From assembly GCF_003605575.1 (NCBI RefSeq), contig NZ_QKNY01000018.1, forward strand, positions 248,001 through 312,000: a stretch of 64,000 bases of DNA, in the 5' to 3' direction. The notes beneath the pieces are model-generated. The model was not told the origin of the DNA, did not search any database, and was given only the letters and a program-made list of their open reading frames with translations. The position numbers were made by a program, and so were the translations under genes. Position 1 is the first letter of the stretch, and each line of letters begins with the position of its first letter. Below, in pieces: positions 51,057 to 60,057 of this stretch. The DNA is from Halonotius aquaticus (GTDB lineage: Archaea > Halobacteriota > Halobacteria > Halobacteriales > Haloferacaceae).

Positions 51057-52166
51057 CTACGACTCAGGGAGGATATACACGTCGCCACCGTCTTTCACGA
51101 CTGGCACGGTCTCAGCGTCGGGATCAACAAAATCGGGACGAGCAACGGTTTTCGCCTCGTAGCTCTCGGGGTCAAGCAACTGGATCGAGTGGTCGTCCTC
51201 GACTGTCACGACGGTCGTCTCAACAGCATCCCGTCGGTGGCCGATCGGTTCGACGGTGGGCAGCCCATCGCCGTTGCCGCTTGCCTCGTAGGGGTCGCCG
51301 GTCGTGAGTCGTCGGCCTGTCAGATTGTTGTGTGCGCTCCGTACCAGTACTGGCCCGTCGCCGTCCTCAGGGTCGACCACGTCGCCGGCGGTGTATTTTG
51401 GGAGGCGAGCGACGAAGGTGACCCGGTAGACCTCGTTGCCATCGCTGTCCTCGGTCACCAGGGTTGGGTGGTCGTCGACGGTGCCGCCGAAGCGGTCGGT
51501 GATGCGGTTGGCGACGGCCTGCCCAAGTTTGTTCGTCGAGAGCTTGATCGTCGGACCGGCGTCGTCATCGGTGTCGATCTCGGTGATAAACGCCTCTCTG
51601 TCGCCATCGGCTTCCTTGCCGGCGACGTAGCTCTCGGCGATCTCGATTGCCTCGGCGGCCTCGTCGTCGGTTGGCTCACGATCCTCAGCACGTACCTGGA
51701 CGATGCTGGCGTAGTAGCCGCCGGCGATCCGGCCACAGCGATCGCAGACCTCCTTGGCGATCCGGACGGGCACGATCAACTCCTCCTCAAGCAGGGTCTC
51801 ACGAACAACCCCCGAGAAGGTGCAGTGCATCCGGATCGTCGTCTCGTCGACCTGTTCGGGCTCGACGCCCCACTCGACGTTGGCGGCGTCGATGTGGACG
51901 GACAGCGACTCGCTGACGGCATCGATGGCGATGTCGGTGTAGTCAACGGCACCAACATCGACCCAGCGGTTGCCGCGGTGCACCGCGCCACAGCGGCCAC
52001 AAACCGAGACCTGCACGCGCTCGGGTGCGTCAATAAAGTCGAATTCGTCGAAATAGCAGCTATCACAGAGCGCGTCGCTGTCGGCCCGCGGCGCGCCGGG
52101 CCGCGGTTCGGCCCGCTCGGCGACCGTCTCGCCGCACTCCGGACAGAAGCCGCGTGACTCAGTCAT
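51057..52166 (-). CDS. NMD3-family ribosome-export/assembly protein
   Basis: The archaeal homologue of eukaryotic Nmd3, a late 60S-subunit factor. It is 369 residues. Zinc-binding cysteines are visible in ESRGFCPECGETVAER, DALCDSCYFDEFDF, VSVCGRCGAVHRGNR and AKEVCDRCGRIAGGYYASIV. The SH3/OB regions follow with ITDRFGGTVDDHPTLVTEDS. The C-terminus lacks the eukaryotic nuclear export tail, as expected. MTESRGFC and MMTESRGFC are equally possible starts. Confidence 0.88.
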   Translation of the reverse strand: MTESRGFCPECGETVAERAEPRPGAPRADSDALCDSCYFDEFDFIDAPERVQVSVCGRCGAVHRGNRWVDVGAVDYTDIAIDAVSESLSVHIDAANVEWGVEPEQVDETTIRMHCTFSGVVRETLLEEELIVPVRIAKEVCDRCGRIAGGYYASIVQVRAEDREPTDDEAAEAIEIAESYVAGKEADGDREAFITEIDTDDDAGPTIKLSTNKLGQAVANRITDRFGGTVDDHPTLVTEDSDGNEVYRVTFVARLPKYTAGDVVDPEDGDGPVLVRSAHNNLTGRRLTTGDPYEASGNGDGLPTVEPIGHRRDAVETTVVTVEDDHSIQLLDPESYEAKTVARPDFVDPDAETVPVVKDGGDVYILPES

Positions 52167-52266
52167 CATCGGCCGATAGACGCGGCGGCTGGTTAAGCGG
52201 CGCGAATCGGCTGCCGTCGCCGCCGCGACCTCACCGCTTATGTGTGGAGAACCCGACGCTGTCAGT

Positions 52267-53817
52267 ATGGGTTCAGGCTACACCGTTGGGATCGATCTGG
52301 GGACGACACGCAGCGCGGTCGCCTACGTCGCCGGCGGCGATCCGGAGGTGATCACGACGGGCAACAGCGGCGAATCGGTCATCCCCTCGGTGGTGCAGTT
52401 CACCGAGGACGGCGAGGTCAACGTCGGCCAGACGGCCGCCAATCTCGCCGTCCAACACCCCGAACGGACGGTCACCGAGATCAAACGCGAGATGGGAAGC
52501 GAGGAACCGATCTCGGTTGCCGGCGAGGAGTACCTCCCCGAACAGATCTCCAGCCTGATTCTCGAGCATGTGATTGATGAAGCCGAGGGGAGCATCGGCC
52601 GCGACGTTGACAGCGCGGTGATCACGGTGCCAGCGTACTTCGATGATCCGAAACGCACCGCAACCGAAACCGCCGGCGAGATCGCCGGCCTCGATGTCGA
52701 ACGCCTGCTGCCGGAGCCGAGTGCGGCCTGTCTCGCCTACGGGCTCCATGAGAGCAAACTCGGCTCCGGGGAGGCCGAACTCGCCTTCGTCTACGACCTC
52801 GGCGGCGGCACCTTCGATGCGACGCTCGTCGAGATCGATTACGAGATCAACAGCGTCGAAACCTTGCATACCGCCGGCGACAACGAGCTTGGCGGCAGCG
52901 ACTGGACCGAGCGGATCGTCGACTGGATGATCGAGCAGATCCACGCCGACACCGGGGTCGACATCGCTGACAACCCTGAACAGTTAGCGCGAATTCGACA
53001 GGAGGCCAAAAGCGCGAAACACCGGCTGTCGGATCTCCCGTCGACGGATGTGAGCGTCCCCTTCGTCGTTCCGGAGCAGTCCTACACCTTTGCGGAGACG
53101 CTGAGCCGCGAGCAGTTTGAGGAGCTGACTGCGGATCTCGCCGCCGCGACAACCGAGCCACTGGACGACCTCTTTTCGCGGGCCGATTACGCGCCCGACG
53201 ACGTCGACAAGGTGCTTCTCGTCGGTGGATCGGTACGGATGCCCCACATCCAGGAGCTCGTCGGCGACTACTTCGGCCAGGAGGCCTCAAATGAGATCAA
53301 CCCCGAGGAGGCCGTCGCCCTCGGCGCGGCGATCCAAGCGGAGATCATCGACGACAGCGGCGCGGACGCCTCGGCGATGTTGCCCGGCGAAACCGATGAT
53401 ATCGTGTTGATCGATGTGGTACCGCAGTCACTTGGGGTTCGACTCTCGGATGGCTCGATCGACCACATCATCGAACAGGACGAACAGATCCCAACCTCGA
53501 CACGAAAGGAGAGCTACGGCACCGTCGAGGAGGGCCAGACCTCGGTGCAGATTCGCGTCTATCAGGGCGAAGGCGACACGGCCGCGGAAAACACCAAGAT
53601 CGGCACCGCCGTCCTGCGGGATATCCCGCCGCGGCCGCCGGGTGAGCCATCGCTGGCCGTCGAGTTTCGGATCACGACCGACGGCCAGCTTGAGGTGACC
53701 GGCGAGGATCTCAAAACCGGCAAGCAGGTCGAAACCGCGATCGAATCGGCGCTCAGACACTCCCCCGAGGAGATCGACGACCTCGGTGAGGAGTTGCCGG
53801 CACTGCGTGAGCCCTAA
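52267..53817 (+). CDS. Hsp70-family protein without the C-terminal lid
   Basis: A 516-residue Hsp70 (not a canonical DnaK, about 630). The ATPase domain (1-365) has GIDLGTTRSAVAYVAGGDPE, IPSVVQFTEDGEV, VYDLGGGTFDATLVEIDYEI and LLVGGSVRMPHIQELVGDYF. The substrate-binding beta domain (about 375-500) includes DVVPQSLGVRLSDGSIDHII and GTAVLRDIPPRPPGEPSLAV, ending TTDGQLEVTGEDLKTGK. A short helix then ends the protein, so the alpha-helical lid is missing. The J-domain gene follows with no gap. Confidence 0.9.
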   Translation: MGSGYTVGIDLGTTRSAVAYVAGGDPEVITTGNSGESVIPSVVQFTEDGEVNVGQTAANLAVQHPERTVTEIKREMGSEEPISVAGEEYLPEQISSLILEHVIDEAEGSIGRDVDSAVITVPAYFDDPKRTATETAGEIAGLDVERLLPEPSAACLAYGLHESKLGSGEAELAFVYDLGGGTFDATLVEIDYEINSVETLHTAGDNELGGSDWTERIVDWMIEQIHADTGVDIADNPEQLARIRQEAKSAKHRLSDLPSTDVSVPFVVPEQSYTFAETLSREQFEELTADLAAATTEPLDDLFSRADYAPDDVDKVLLVGGSVRMPHIQELVGDYFGQEASNEINPEEAVALGAAIQAEIIDDSGADASAMLPGETDDIVLIDVVPQSLGVRLSDGSIDHIIEQDEQIPTSTRKESYGTVEEGQTSVQIRVYQGEGDTAAENTKIGTAVLRDIPPRPPGEPSLAVEFRITTDGQLEVTGEDLKTGKQVETAIESALRHSPEEIDDLGEELPALREP

Positions 53818-54948
53818 ATGCCAGACAGCTATGGGGGAACGCCGTCGGCCGACTCCTACTACGAGCGACTCGGCGTCGACCCCGATGCCAGCGAGGAAAC
53901 GATCAAGCGCGCAAGCAAACTGGCTAAGCGTTCGGTTCACCCGGATAACAACAGCAGCGAGCAGGCAACCGCCGAGCGTGAGTTCGATCGGGTGACCGAC
54001 GCCGCTGACGCGCTGACCGACAGCGAGTCGCGGGCCGCCTACGACACCTTCATCGACGACCAAGGGCCAGCCACCGGCACCGATCGCTATGAGGAGTGGG
54101 ACGCGGCCGGACGACAAAAGTCGCCGACAGCGTGGCTCTCGGAGCCGCGATCGAGCGGTTCGTCGTCGTCAGCGAGCGCGTCGACAACGAGCACATCGAC
54201 GACGAACGCGTCAACAACGAACAACAGCCGTACCTCTTCGCGCACACGCACGAACGCGAGTCGGGAACCGAACGCGAATCGCCGGCCAAACGACCGTCGG
54301 CGACCGGGCGAACAGACAGCAGCGTCGACACCGACCGATGAGGCAGCCGAGACGGCGGCAAACGAGAGTGCCACCGCGGCCGCCAGCACCCCTGAGGCCG
54401 AAACTGAGGACACAGCCGAGACAGCGTCAACAACGCCAACCGGACGGCCAAACTCCAAGCGCGCGCCGGAAAGCGTGTTGGGTGAGGATCCCGAGGAGCT
54501 CTACAACAAATACGTACTTGACTCCGATGCCGCGTGGGGGTCAGGCGAGGCCGAGGCGGGACAGACTGGAGGCGGTAGCGGCACCGCAGGCGCGTCGCCA
54601 TCGGTGGCGGGAGCCGTTGTGTCGCGGTTCGTCTCGGCGGAGGTCGCCGCCGACATCGATCGGGTCGCCGCCGCGCCGAAACCGTGGTGGCTCCGTGGGG
54701 GCCTCGCGGTTGTCCTGTTGGCCCTCGCAGTAGTGGTCGGCCCGATCGCCGAACGCCTCGCGTTGCTTCCCTTTGTCGCGGTGCCACGGATCGGTCTGTG
54801 GCTGTATCCGACGCTTGCGGCCGGGGGGACACTCGCCCCGGAGCTGGTTCCACTCGAAACCCCGGTGCTCTGGCTGGCGGCCTACGCCGGACTGTCGGTC
54901 GGGTACTTCTTAGTTGGACGGCGGCTCCGAATGGCTGGACAGGAGTAA
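53818..54948 (+). CDS. Membrane-anchored J-domain protein next to Hsp70
   Basis: A 376-residue protein. The J domain at the N-terminus (about 10-75) has the HPD motif in AKRSVHPDNNSSEQATAERE. A Ser/Thr/Asn-rich low-complexity linker (about 100-190) is followed by an Ala/Glu/Thr-rich part. C-terminal membrane helices are at about 291-312 (WWLRGGLAVVLLALAVVVGP) and 345-368 (VLWLAAYAGLSVGYFLVGRR). Its ATG follows the Hsp70 stop directly. It probably recruits that Hsp70 to the membrane. Confidence 0.88.
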   Translation: MPDSYGGTPSADSYYERLGVDPDASEETIKRASKLAKRSVHPDNNSSEQATAEREFDRVTDAADALTDSESRAAYDTFIDDQGPATGTDRYEEWDAAGRQKSPTAWLSEPRSSGSSSSASASTTSTSTTNASTTNNSRTSSRTRTNASREPNANRRPNDRRRPGEQTAASTPTDEAAETAANESATAAASTPEAETEDTAETASTTPTGRPNSKRAPESVLGEDPEELYNKYVLDSDAAWGSGEAEAGQTGGGSGTAGASPSVAGAVVSRFVSAEVAADIDRVAAAPKPWWLRGGLAVVLLALAVVVGPIAERLALLPFVAVPRIGLWLYPTLAAGGTLAPELVPLETPVLWLAAYAGLSVGYFLVGRRLRMAGQE

Positions 54949-55001
54949 CGGTGACCGGCTGCTTCGGTAAGGTTTAGCCCGTTGAACAACTACCGATAGG
55001 T

Positions 55002-55871
55002 ATGCAATGGAAGACAGATTGGGGACTCCGTGGACGGATGGTGTTCACGATGTTTCTCCTGTTCGCCCTCTACATCGTCTTTATCGGCGTGCTGGCGGTC
55101 TACTGGGGGAACCTCCTCGGGATCGTCGTCGTGATGGGGCTGTTCTCGTTCGCCCAGCTCTTTTTCAGCGACAAACTCGCCCTCTACAGCATGGGAGCCC
55201 GCGTCGTCGACGAAAACGAGGCCCCTGAACTGCACCGCACAACCGAGCGGTTAGCCCAGCAGGCCGACCTGCCGAAGCCACAGATCGCCATCGCCGACAC
55301 CCGCGTCCCGAACGCGTTTGCGACAGGCCGCAACCAGCAAAACGCGACCGTTGCGGTCACACAGGGGCTGTTGAACACACTGAACCAAGAGGAGCTTGAG
55401 GGTGTCATCGCCCACGAGCTCGCCCACGTCAAAAACCGCGATGTGATGGTGATGACCATCGCCTCGTTCCTCTCGACGCTGGCGTTCATCGTCGTCCGCT
55501 GGGGCTGGCTGTTCAGCGGCGACGGCCGGAATCAGGCGCCGGTGTACGTGGCGATCATCGCCTCGCTGCTCGTGTGGGTCGTGTCGTTCTTCCTGATCCG
55601 CGCGCTGAGCCGGTACCGCGAGTATGCGGCCGACCGCGGGGCGGCGTCGATCACGGGCAACCCCTCGGCGTTGGCCTCCGCGCTGATGAGCATCGACGGT
55701 CGGATGGATCGCGTGCCGGACGATGACCTCCGCGATCAGGCCGAGATGAACGCGTTCTTCATCATCCCGATTCGCTCGGGGATCGTCGGCAAGCTCGCCA
55801 GCAGCCACCCGCCGACGGAGAAACGGATCGAGAAACTCCGCGAGCTGGAACGCGAACAGGAAACGGCCTGA
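55002..55871 (+). CDS. htpX: Membrane protease HtpX
   Basis: An M48-family zinc protease of the membrane that degrades misfolded membrane proteins. It is 289 residues. The N-terminal helices (about 13-33 and 37-55) precede ELHRTTERLAQQADLPKPQI. HELAH in VIAHELAHVKNRD (138-142) provides the zinc ligands, and the third is in YREYAADRGAAS. C-terminal SHPPTEKRIEKLRELE is the family end. It is 53 bases after the J-domain gene and 67 bases before pspAB. Confidence 0.93.
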   Translation: MQWKTDWGLRGRMVFTMFLLFALYIVFIGVLAVYWGNLLGIVVVMGLFSFAQLFFSDKLALYSMGARVVDENEAPELHRTTERLAQQADLPKPQIAIADTRVPNAFATGRNQQNATVAVTQGLLNTLNQEELEGVIAHELAHVKNRDVMVMTIASFLSTLAFIVVRWGWLFSGDGRNQAPVYVAIIASLLVWVVSFFLIRALSRYREYAADRGAASITGNPSALASALMSIDGRMDRVPDDDLRDQAEMNAFFIIPIRSGIVGKLASSHPPTEKRIEKLRELEREQETA

Positions 55872-55938
55872 GCCGCTGACGACTTCCACGCGGAGCCGCG
55901 ACGACGACCCTTTTACCGCCGGCCACCAACAATTAGCT

Positions 55939-56547
55939 ATGGGTTTGATGGACACCGTTCGGTCGATCTTCGGCGTTTCCGCCGAGACTGACGCGACACG
56001 GAAGGCCGACCCCGAAGATCTGTTCGGGATGTCGACGGCGTATATGACGATGGAGGCCGATCTCGGCTATGAGAACGCCGGCAAAGCCGCACTCTGCTTT
56101 TCGTCGGTCGATAGTACGGATTTCAGCGACACTGTCGATGAGGTCAAATCGATTCTGGAGGCCGGCGAATCCGACACGGGAACCACGTTTGACACCCACA
56201 GCGACGATCACGGCTACAGCTGGGTTGTCCTCGACGACACCGATCCCGAGGATCTACTGACGACGATCCATTTCGCGGCCGATACGTTCATCGAACAGGG
56301 GTATGGCTCCCGGCTGTTGGCGGCCGTCTTCGCCTTCGACAAGAGCGGTACCGACCACGCCTACTGGATCTACTCCTTCCGGCGGGGGGCATACTACCCC
56401 TTTGTGCCGGAGGGCGACCACGAACGAGACAACCAAGCCGAGTTCAAACTCCAATCGGTGCTGGACGGCGAGCTCGACATCGAAGCCGACGAGCAGTATT
56501 GGTATCCGCTGTGGCCCGACCGTCCCGGCGGCTACCCGTGGGAATAG
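55939..56547 (+). CDS. pspAB: PspA-associated protein PspAB
   Basis: A 202-residue soluble protein of the haloarchaeal PspAB family, commonly found with htpX. Motifs include MGLMDTVRSIFGVSAETDAT, YMTMEADLGYENAGKAALCF and AYWIYSFRRGAYYPFVPEGD, then WYPLWPDRPGGYPWE at the C-terminus. The family is linked to PspA envelope-stress proteins. The exact role is unknown; the context suggests membrane stress control. Confidence 0.83.
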   Translation: MGLMDTVRSIFGVSAETDATRKADPEDLFGMSTAYMTMEADLGYENAGKAALCFSSVDSTDFSDTVDEVKSILEAGESDTGTTFDTHSDDHGYSWVVLDDTDPEDLLTTIHFAADTFIEQGYGSRLLAAVFAFDKSGTDHAYWIYSFRRGAYYPFVPEGDHERDNQAEFKLQSVLDGELDIEADEQYWYPLWPDRPGGYPWE

Positions 56548-56659
56548 TGATGGCAGCGTAATCGACCACGCCACCGTTGGTACCGCTGATACGTACCGAA
56601 TCATCAGCCGATAGTCAGATCTCGTCGATCACATTTTACTTTCACTACGCTGTTAACGA

Positions 56660-56671
56660 GGCTTTATATGC
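56660..56671 (+). promoter_or_regulatory. Candidate TATA box for radA
   Basis: GGCTTTATATGC at 56660-56671 contains TTTATAT at 56663-56669, 27-33 bases before the ATG at 56696. This is a textbook archaeal box with near-leaderless spacing and supports the radA start. Confidence 0.65.
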
Positions 56672-56695
56672 GAAAGCGAGCAACGTCAGGGCACA

Positions 56696-57727
56696 ATGGC
56701 TGAGGATGAACTCGAAACGCTGCCCGGTGTCGGGCCGGCAACCGCGGACAAACTCGTCGACGCAGGATACGACAACTACCAGAGCATCGCCGTCGCCTCC
56801 CCGGGCGAGCTCTCGAATCAGGCCGATATCGGCGACAGCACGGCCAGCGACATCATCAACGCCGCCCGCGAGGCCGCCGATGTTGGCGGCTTTGAGACCG
56901 GCGAAACGATCCTCGAACGCCGCCAAGAGATCGGCAAGCTCTCCTGGCAGATCGATGAGGTCGACGATCTCCTCGGTGGCGGGATGGAAACCCAGTCGAT
57001 CACCGAGGTCTACGGTGAGTTCGGTGCGGGCAAATCCCAGGTCACCCACCAGATGGCCGTCAATGTCCAACTGCCGCCCGAACAGGGCGGGCTCCGCGGC
57101 TCGGCGATCTTCGTCGACACCGAGGACACGTTCCGCCCCGAGCGGATCGACGACATGGTGCGCGGCCTCGACGACGAGATCCTCCAGGCAACGCTTGACG
57201 ACCGCGAGATGGAGGGCTCAATCGACGACGAGGAGACGATGGAAGCCCTCGTCGCCGACTTCCTCGATCGGATTCACGTCGCCAAGGCGTTCAACTCCGA
57301 CCACCAGATCCTGCTGGCCGAGAAGGCCAAGGAGCTCGCCGGCGAACACGAAGACAGCGAGTGGCCCGTCCGGATGGTCTGTGTCGACTCCCTAACAGCG
57401 CATTTCCGCGCCGAGTACGTCGGCCGCGGCGAGCTCGCCGAACGCCAACAGAAACTCAACAAACACCTCCACGACCTGATGCGGATCGGCGATCTCTACA
57501 ACACCTCGATTCTCGTCACCAACCAGGTCGCCTCCAACCCTGATTCCTACTTCGGCGACCCGACCCAGCCGATCGGTGGCAACATCCTTGGCCACACCTC
57601 CACGTTCCGGATCTACCTTCGCAAATCGAAAGGCGACAAGCGGATCGTCCGGCTGGTCGACGCGCCGAACCTCGCCGACGGCGAGGCCGTCATGCGCGTC
57701 CAAAATGAAGGCCTGAAACCAGAGTAA
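56696..57727 (+). CDS. radA: DNA repair and recombination protein RadA
   Basis: The archaeal Rad51/RecA recombinase that forms filaments on DNA. It is 343 residues. The N-terminal helix-hairpin-helix domain (about 1-65, [20 protein letters not shown]) is followed by Walker [10 protein letters not shown] (107-115), then the Walker B and L1/L2 regions with [20 protein letters not shown] and [20 protein letters not shown]. The last 8 codons and stop are duplicated just downstream. Confidence 0.96.
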   Translation: MAEDELETLPGVGPATADKLVDAGYDNYQSIAVASPGELSNQADIGDSTASDIINAAREAADVGGFETGETILERRQEIGKLSWQIDEVDDLLGGGMETQSITEVYGEFGAGKSQVTHQMAVNVQLPPEQGGLRGSAIFVDTEDTFRPERIDDMVRGLDDEILQATLDDREMEGSIDDEETMEALVADFLDRIHVAKAFNSDHQILLAEKAKELAGEHEDSEWPVRMVCVDSLTAHFRAEYVGRGELAERQQKLNKHLHDLMRIGDLYNTSILVTNQVASNPDSYFGDPTQPIGGNILGHTSTFRIYLRKSKGDKRIVRLVDAPNLADGEAVMRVQNEGLKPE

Positions 57728-57749
57728 CTGAAGGCCTGAAACCAGAGTA
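57706..57749 (+). repeat. 23-base tandem duplication at the radA 3' end
   Basis: TGAAGGCCTGAAACCAGAGTA occurs at 57706-57726 and again at 57729-57749 with an AC spacer, a period of 23. The first copy encodes the RadA end EGLKPE and its stop; the second is untranslated. Replication slippage is the simplest explanation. Confidence 0.9.
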
Positions 57750-58147
57750 CCGCCGCCAGGGGGCGTCGAGACGAACGACACCCCACAGCGACGACCTGTT
57801 TTTGAGTGAAGTATGTGTCGGCGAGGCGTGCCGCCGCCCCGCGGGTGCCGCCCGCGAGGACATAATCTCCAGCCGAAACGATCACCGCCATCGGTCGACA
57901 TCTGTTTCGTTCTCCGGCGGTGGTCAGCTCACGCATCGAGCATCTGAAACCTTATATGCATATTATTTGGTTTCATATTTGACGCTCGTATATAATTTAG
58001 GTACTATTTCTTGAATTGTAAACGGTTACCATTATATATGTCCACACCATCAGTCACGATCGTGATTCAGAGCACAAACACACGGCGTGATCACAAAATG
58101 AAACCGAATTGTAAACCAAGCACACGCGATTCAACGGAGCAACAACA
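57750..58147. other. Intergenic region with amt promoter and multiple palindromes
   Basis: About 400 bases without a gene. AT-rich tracts at 57950-57960, 57988-57999 and 58028-58040 offer TATA-like boxes (the last, ATTATATATG, is the best). TCACGATCGTGA (58054-58065) is a perfect palindrome about 15 bases after that box. GTGATCAC is at 58087-58094. GAATTGTAAAC occurs twice, at 58013-58023 and 58106-58116. The leader to the amt ATG is about 85-100 bases, unusual for haloarchaea. Confidence 0.55.
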
Positions 58148-59839
58148 ATGACAGATCTAGCCACAGCGGTCGAAGCGATCAACAACACATGGATCCTGAC
58201 GGTATCGTTCCTGATCTTCTTCATGCACGCGGGCTTCGCCATGCTCGAAGCAGGGCAGGTTCGCTCGAAGAACGTCGCAAACCAGCTTACGAAGAACATG
58301 CTGACGTGGGCCGTCGGCGTCACCGTGTTCTTCCTCATCGGCACCGGGTTCAGTAGCCTCATGACCGGCGGCGGCTTCTCGCCCGCTGCCGGTGCCGGCG
58401 GCTACGTCGGCTGGTTCTACGGTGCTGTCTTCGCAATGACCGCCGCGACGATTGTGTCGGGCGCAGTTGCCGGCCGCGCGAAACTCCGCGCCTACATCAC
58501 CTACACGTTCCTGCTGGCTGCAGTGATCTACCCGATGGTCATTGCGATGACGTGGTCGGCTCCCTCGGGAGCGGGTATTACCCAACTGCTCGGCCTTCCC
58601 CGGTTCGCTGACTTCGCCGGCGGCATGATCGTCCACGGCATGGGCGGTATCGCCGGCCTCACGGCCGCCGCGATCCTCGGCCCGCGGATGGATCGCTACA
58701 GCGAGGACGGCTCGCTGAACGTCATCCCCGGTCACTCGATGACATTCGCCGTTCTCGGCACGCTAATGTTGTGTTTCGGCTGGTACGGCTTCAACGTCGG
58801 TACCGCCGGAGCGTTCGATCTCGGTGACGGTGCCAACACGCTGAGCCTCATCGTCATGACGACGACGATCGCCATGGCCACGGGCGCGATCGGTGCAGCC
58901 GGCGTTGCCTACCTCAAATCCGGCAAGGTCGATACGCTGTACACCGCAAACGGAATGCTCGCCGGACTGGCCGGCATCACCGCGATCACGAACACCACCA
59001 GCTGGTGGGGGGCCATCGTTGTTGGCCTCCTCGCTGGTGCGCAGCTCCCCATCGTCTTCGAGTTCGTCTCGGAGAAACTCAAGATCGACGACGTCTGTGC
59101 GGTCTTCCCGGTTCACGGTAGTGCAGGCGTGCTCGGCACGCTCCTGATGCCGTTCGTTGCCGTGCCGGGAGTCGTTGACTCGGTTGTCAATCAGTTCCTC
59201 GCACAACTCGTCGGTGTCGTCATCATCGGCGGCTGGACGCTCACCGCGACCGCGATCATCTGGTACGTGTTCAAAGCGATGGGTGAGGCACGCGTCACCC
59301 CCGACCACGAACAGGATGGCCTCGACCTCTCCGAACACGGCGTCGAGACCTACCCCGAGTTCGGTGGCGACCGCGTTGCCACCGACGGCTTCGGCCCAAC
59401 TGACGACGAGGAGATCCGCACTGACGGCGGCAGCGAGGATGTCGAACTCCGAACCGACGGCGGCCGTGAGGTTCGCACCGACGGCGGCGAAGAGGCCGAT
59501 CTGAAGATGGTGTTCTCGGTCGTCCGCCCAGAGAAACTCGGTGACGTCAAGAAGGCCCTCGCCGAGGTCGGCGCGCCCTCGCTGACGGTCACCAACGTCT
59601 CCGGTCGTGGCAGCCAGCCCGCCAAGAAAGGCAGCTGGCGCGGCGAGGAGTACACGGTCGATCTCCACCAGAAGGTCAAGATTGAGTGTGTCGTCGCCGA
59701 TGTCGACGCCGAGGAGGTTGCCACCGCGATCAAGGAGGCAGCCGCCACCGGCGAGCCGGGCGACGGCAAGATCTTCATCCTCGATGTTGAGGACGCGATC
59801 CAGGTGCGGACAGGCAAGGAGGGTACCGAAGCGGTCTGA
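58148..59839 (+). CDS. amt: Ammonium transporter fused to a P-II regulatory domain
   Basis: A 563-residue fusion. Residues 1 to about 385 form an Amt/Rh-type ammonium channel with about 11 helices ([60 protein letters not shown]). A linker (about 390-450) repeats RTDGG three times. Residues 452-563 are a P-II/GlnK domain: [21 protein letters not shown]-loop [18 protein letters not shown] with Tyr502 at the usual modification site, and the nucleotide motif [20 protein letters not shown]. So the regulator that normally binds Amt is tethered to it. Confidence 0.95.
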   Translation: MTDLATAVEAINNTWILTVSFLIFFMHAGFAMLEAGQVRSKNVANQLTKNMLTWAVGVTVFFLIGTGFSSLMTGGGFSPAAGAGGYVGWFYGAVFAMTAATIVSGAVAGRAKLRAYITYTFLLAAVIYPMVIAMTWSAPSGAGITQLLGLPRFADFAGGMIVHGMGGIAGLTAAAILGPRMDRYSEDGSLNVIPGHSMTFAVLGTLMLCFGWYGFNVGTAGAFDLGDGANTLSLIVMTTTIAMATGAIGAAGVAYLKSGKVDTLYTANGMLAGLAGITAITNTTSWWGAIVVGLLAGAQLPIVFEFVSEKLKIDDVCAVFPVHGSAGVLGTLLMPFVAVPGVVDSVVNQFLAQLVGVVIIGGWTLTATAIIWYVFKAMGEARVTPDHEQDGLDLSEHGVETYPEFGGDRVATDGFGPTDDEEIRTDGGSEDVELRTDGGREVRTDGGEEADLKMVFSVVRPEKLGDVKKALAEVGAPSLTVTNVSGRGSQPAKKGSWRGEEYTVDLHQKVKIECVVADVDAEEVATAIKEAAATGEPGDGKIFILDVEDAIQVRTGKEGTEAV

Positions 59840-59919
59840 TTGACAGCTGCCGACACACCTCTGACTGATTTCACCACACCAAGCCCAACGAATCCGACGA
59901 CACTCCTGGTAGTTCACCT

Positions 59920-59947
59920 GACAGGCTTCCGTCCTGTCGTCCCTTTT
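59920..59947 (+). terminator. Candidate terminator after amt
   Basis: GACAGG (59920-59925) and CCTGTC (59933-59938) form a stem with the loop CTTCCGT, followed by GTCCCTTTTC. This hairpin plus T-run 80 bases after the amt stop could end the transcript; the stem is short. Confidence 0.45.
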
Positions 59948-60057
59948 CACGACTCGATCACCCCACAAGCGGCAGCACTCGAACAGCCGCTGGCAGGCAA
60001 CCGCTTCAGGCGAGGAGCTGTCGATACCCACAAGTTCAGGGGGCGAAAAAAGCCGGT

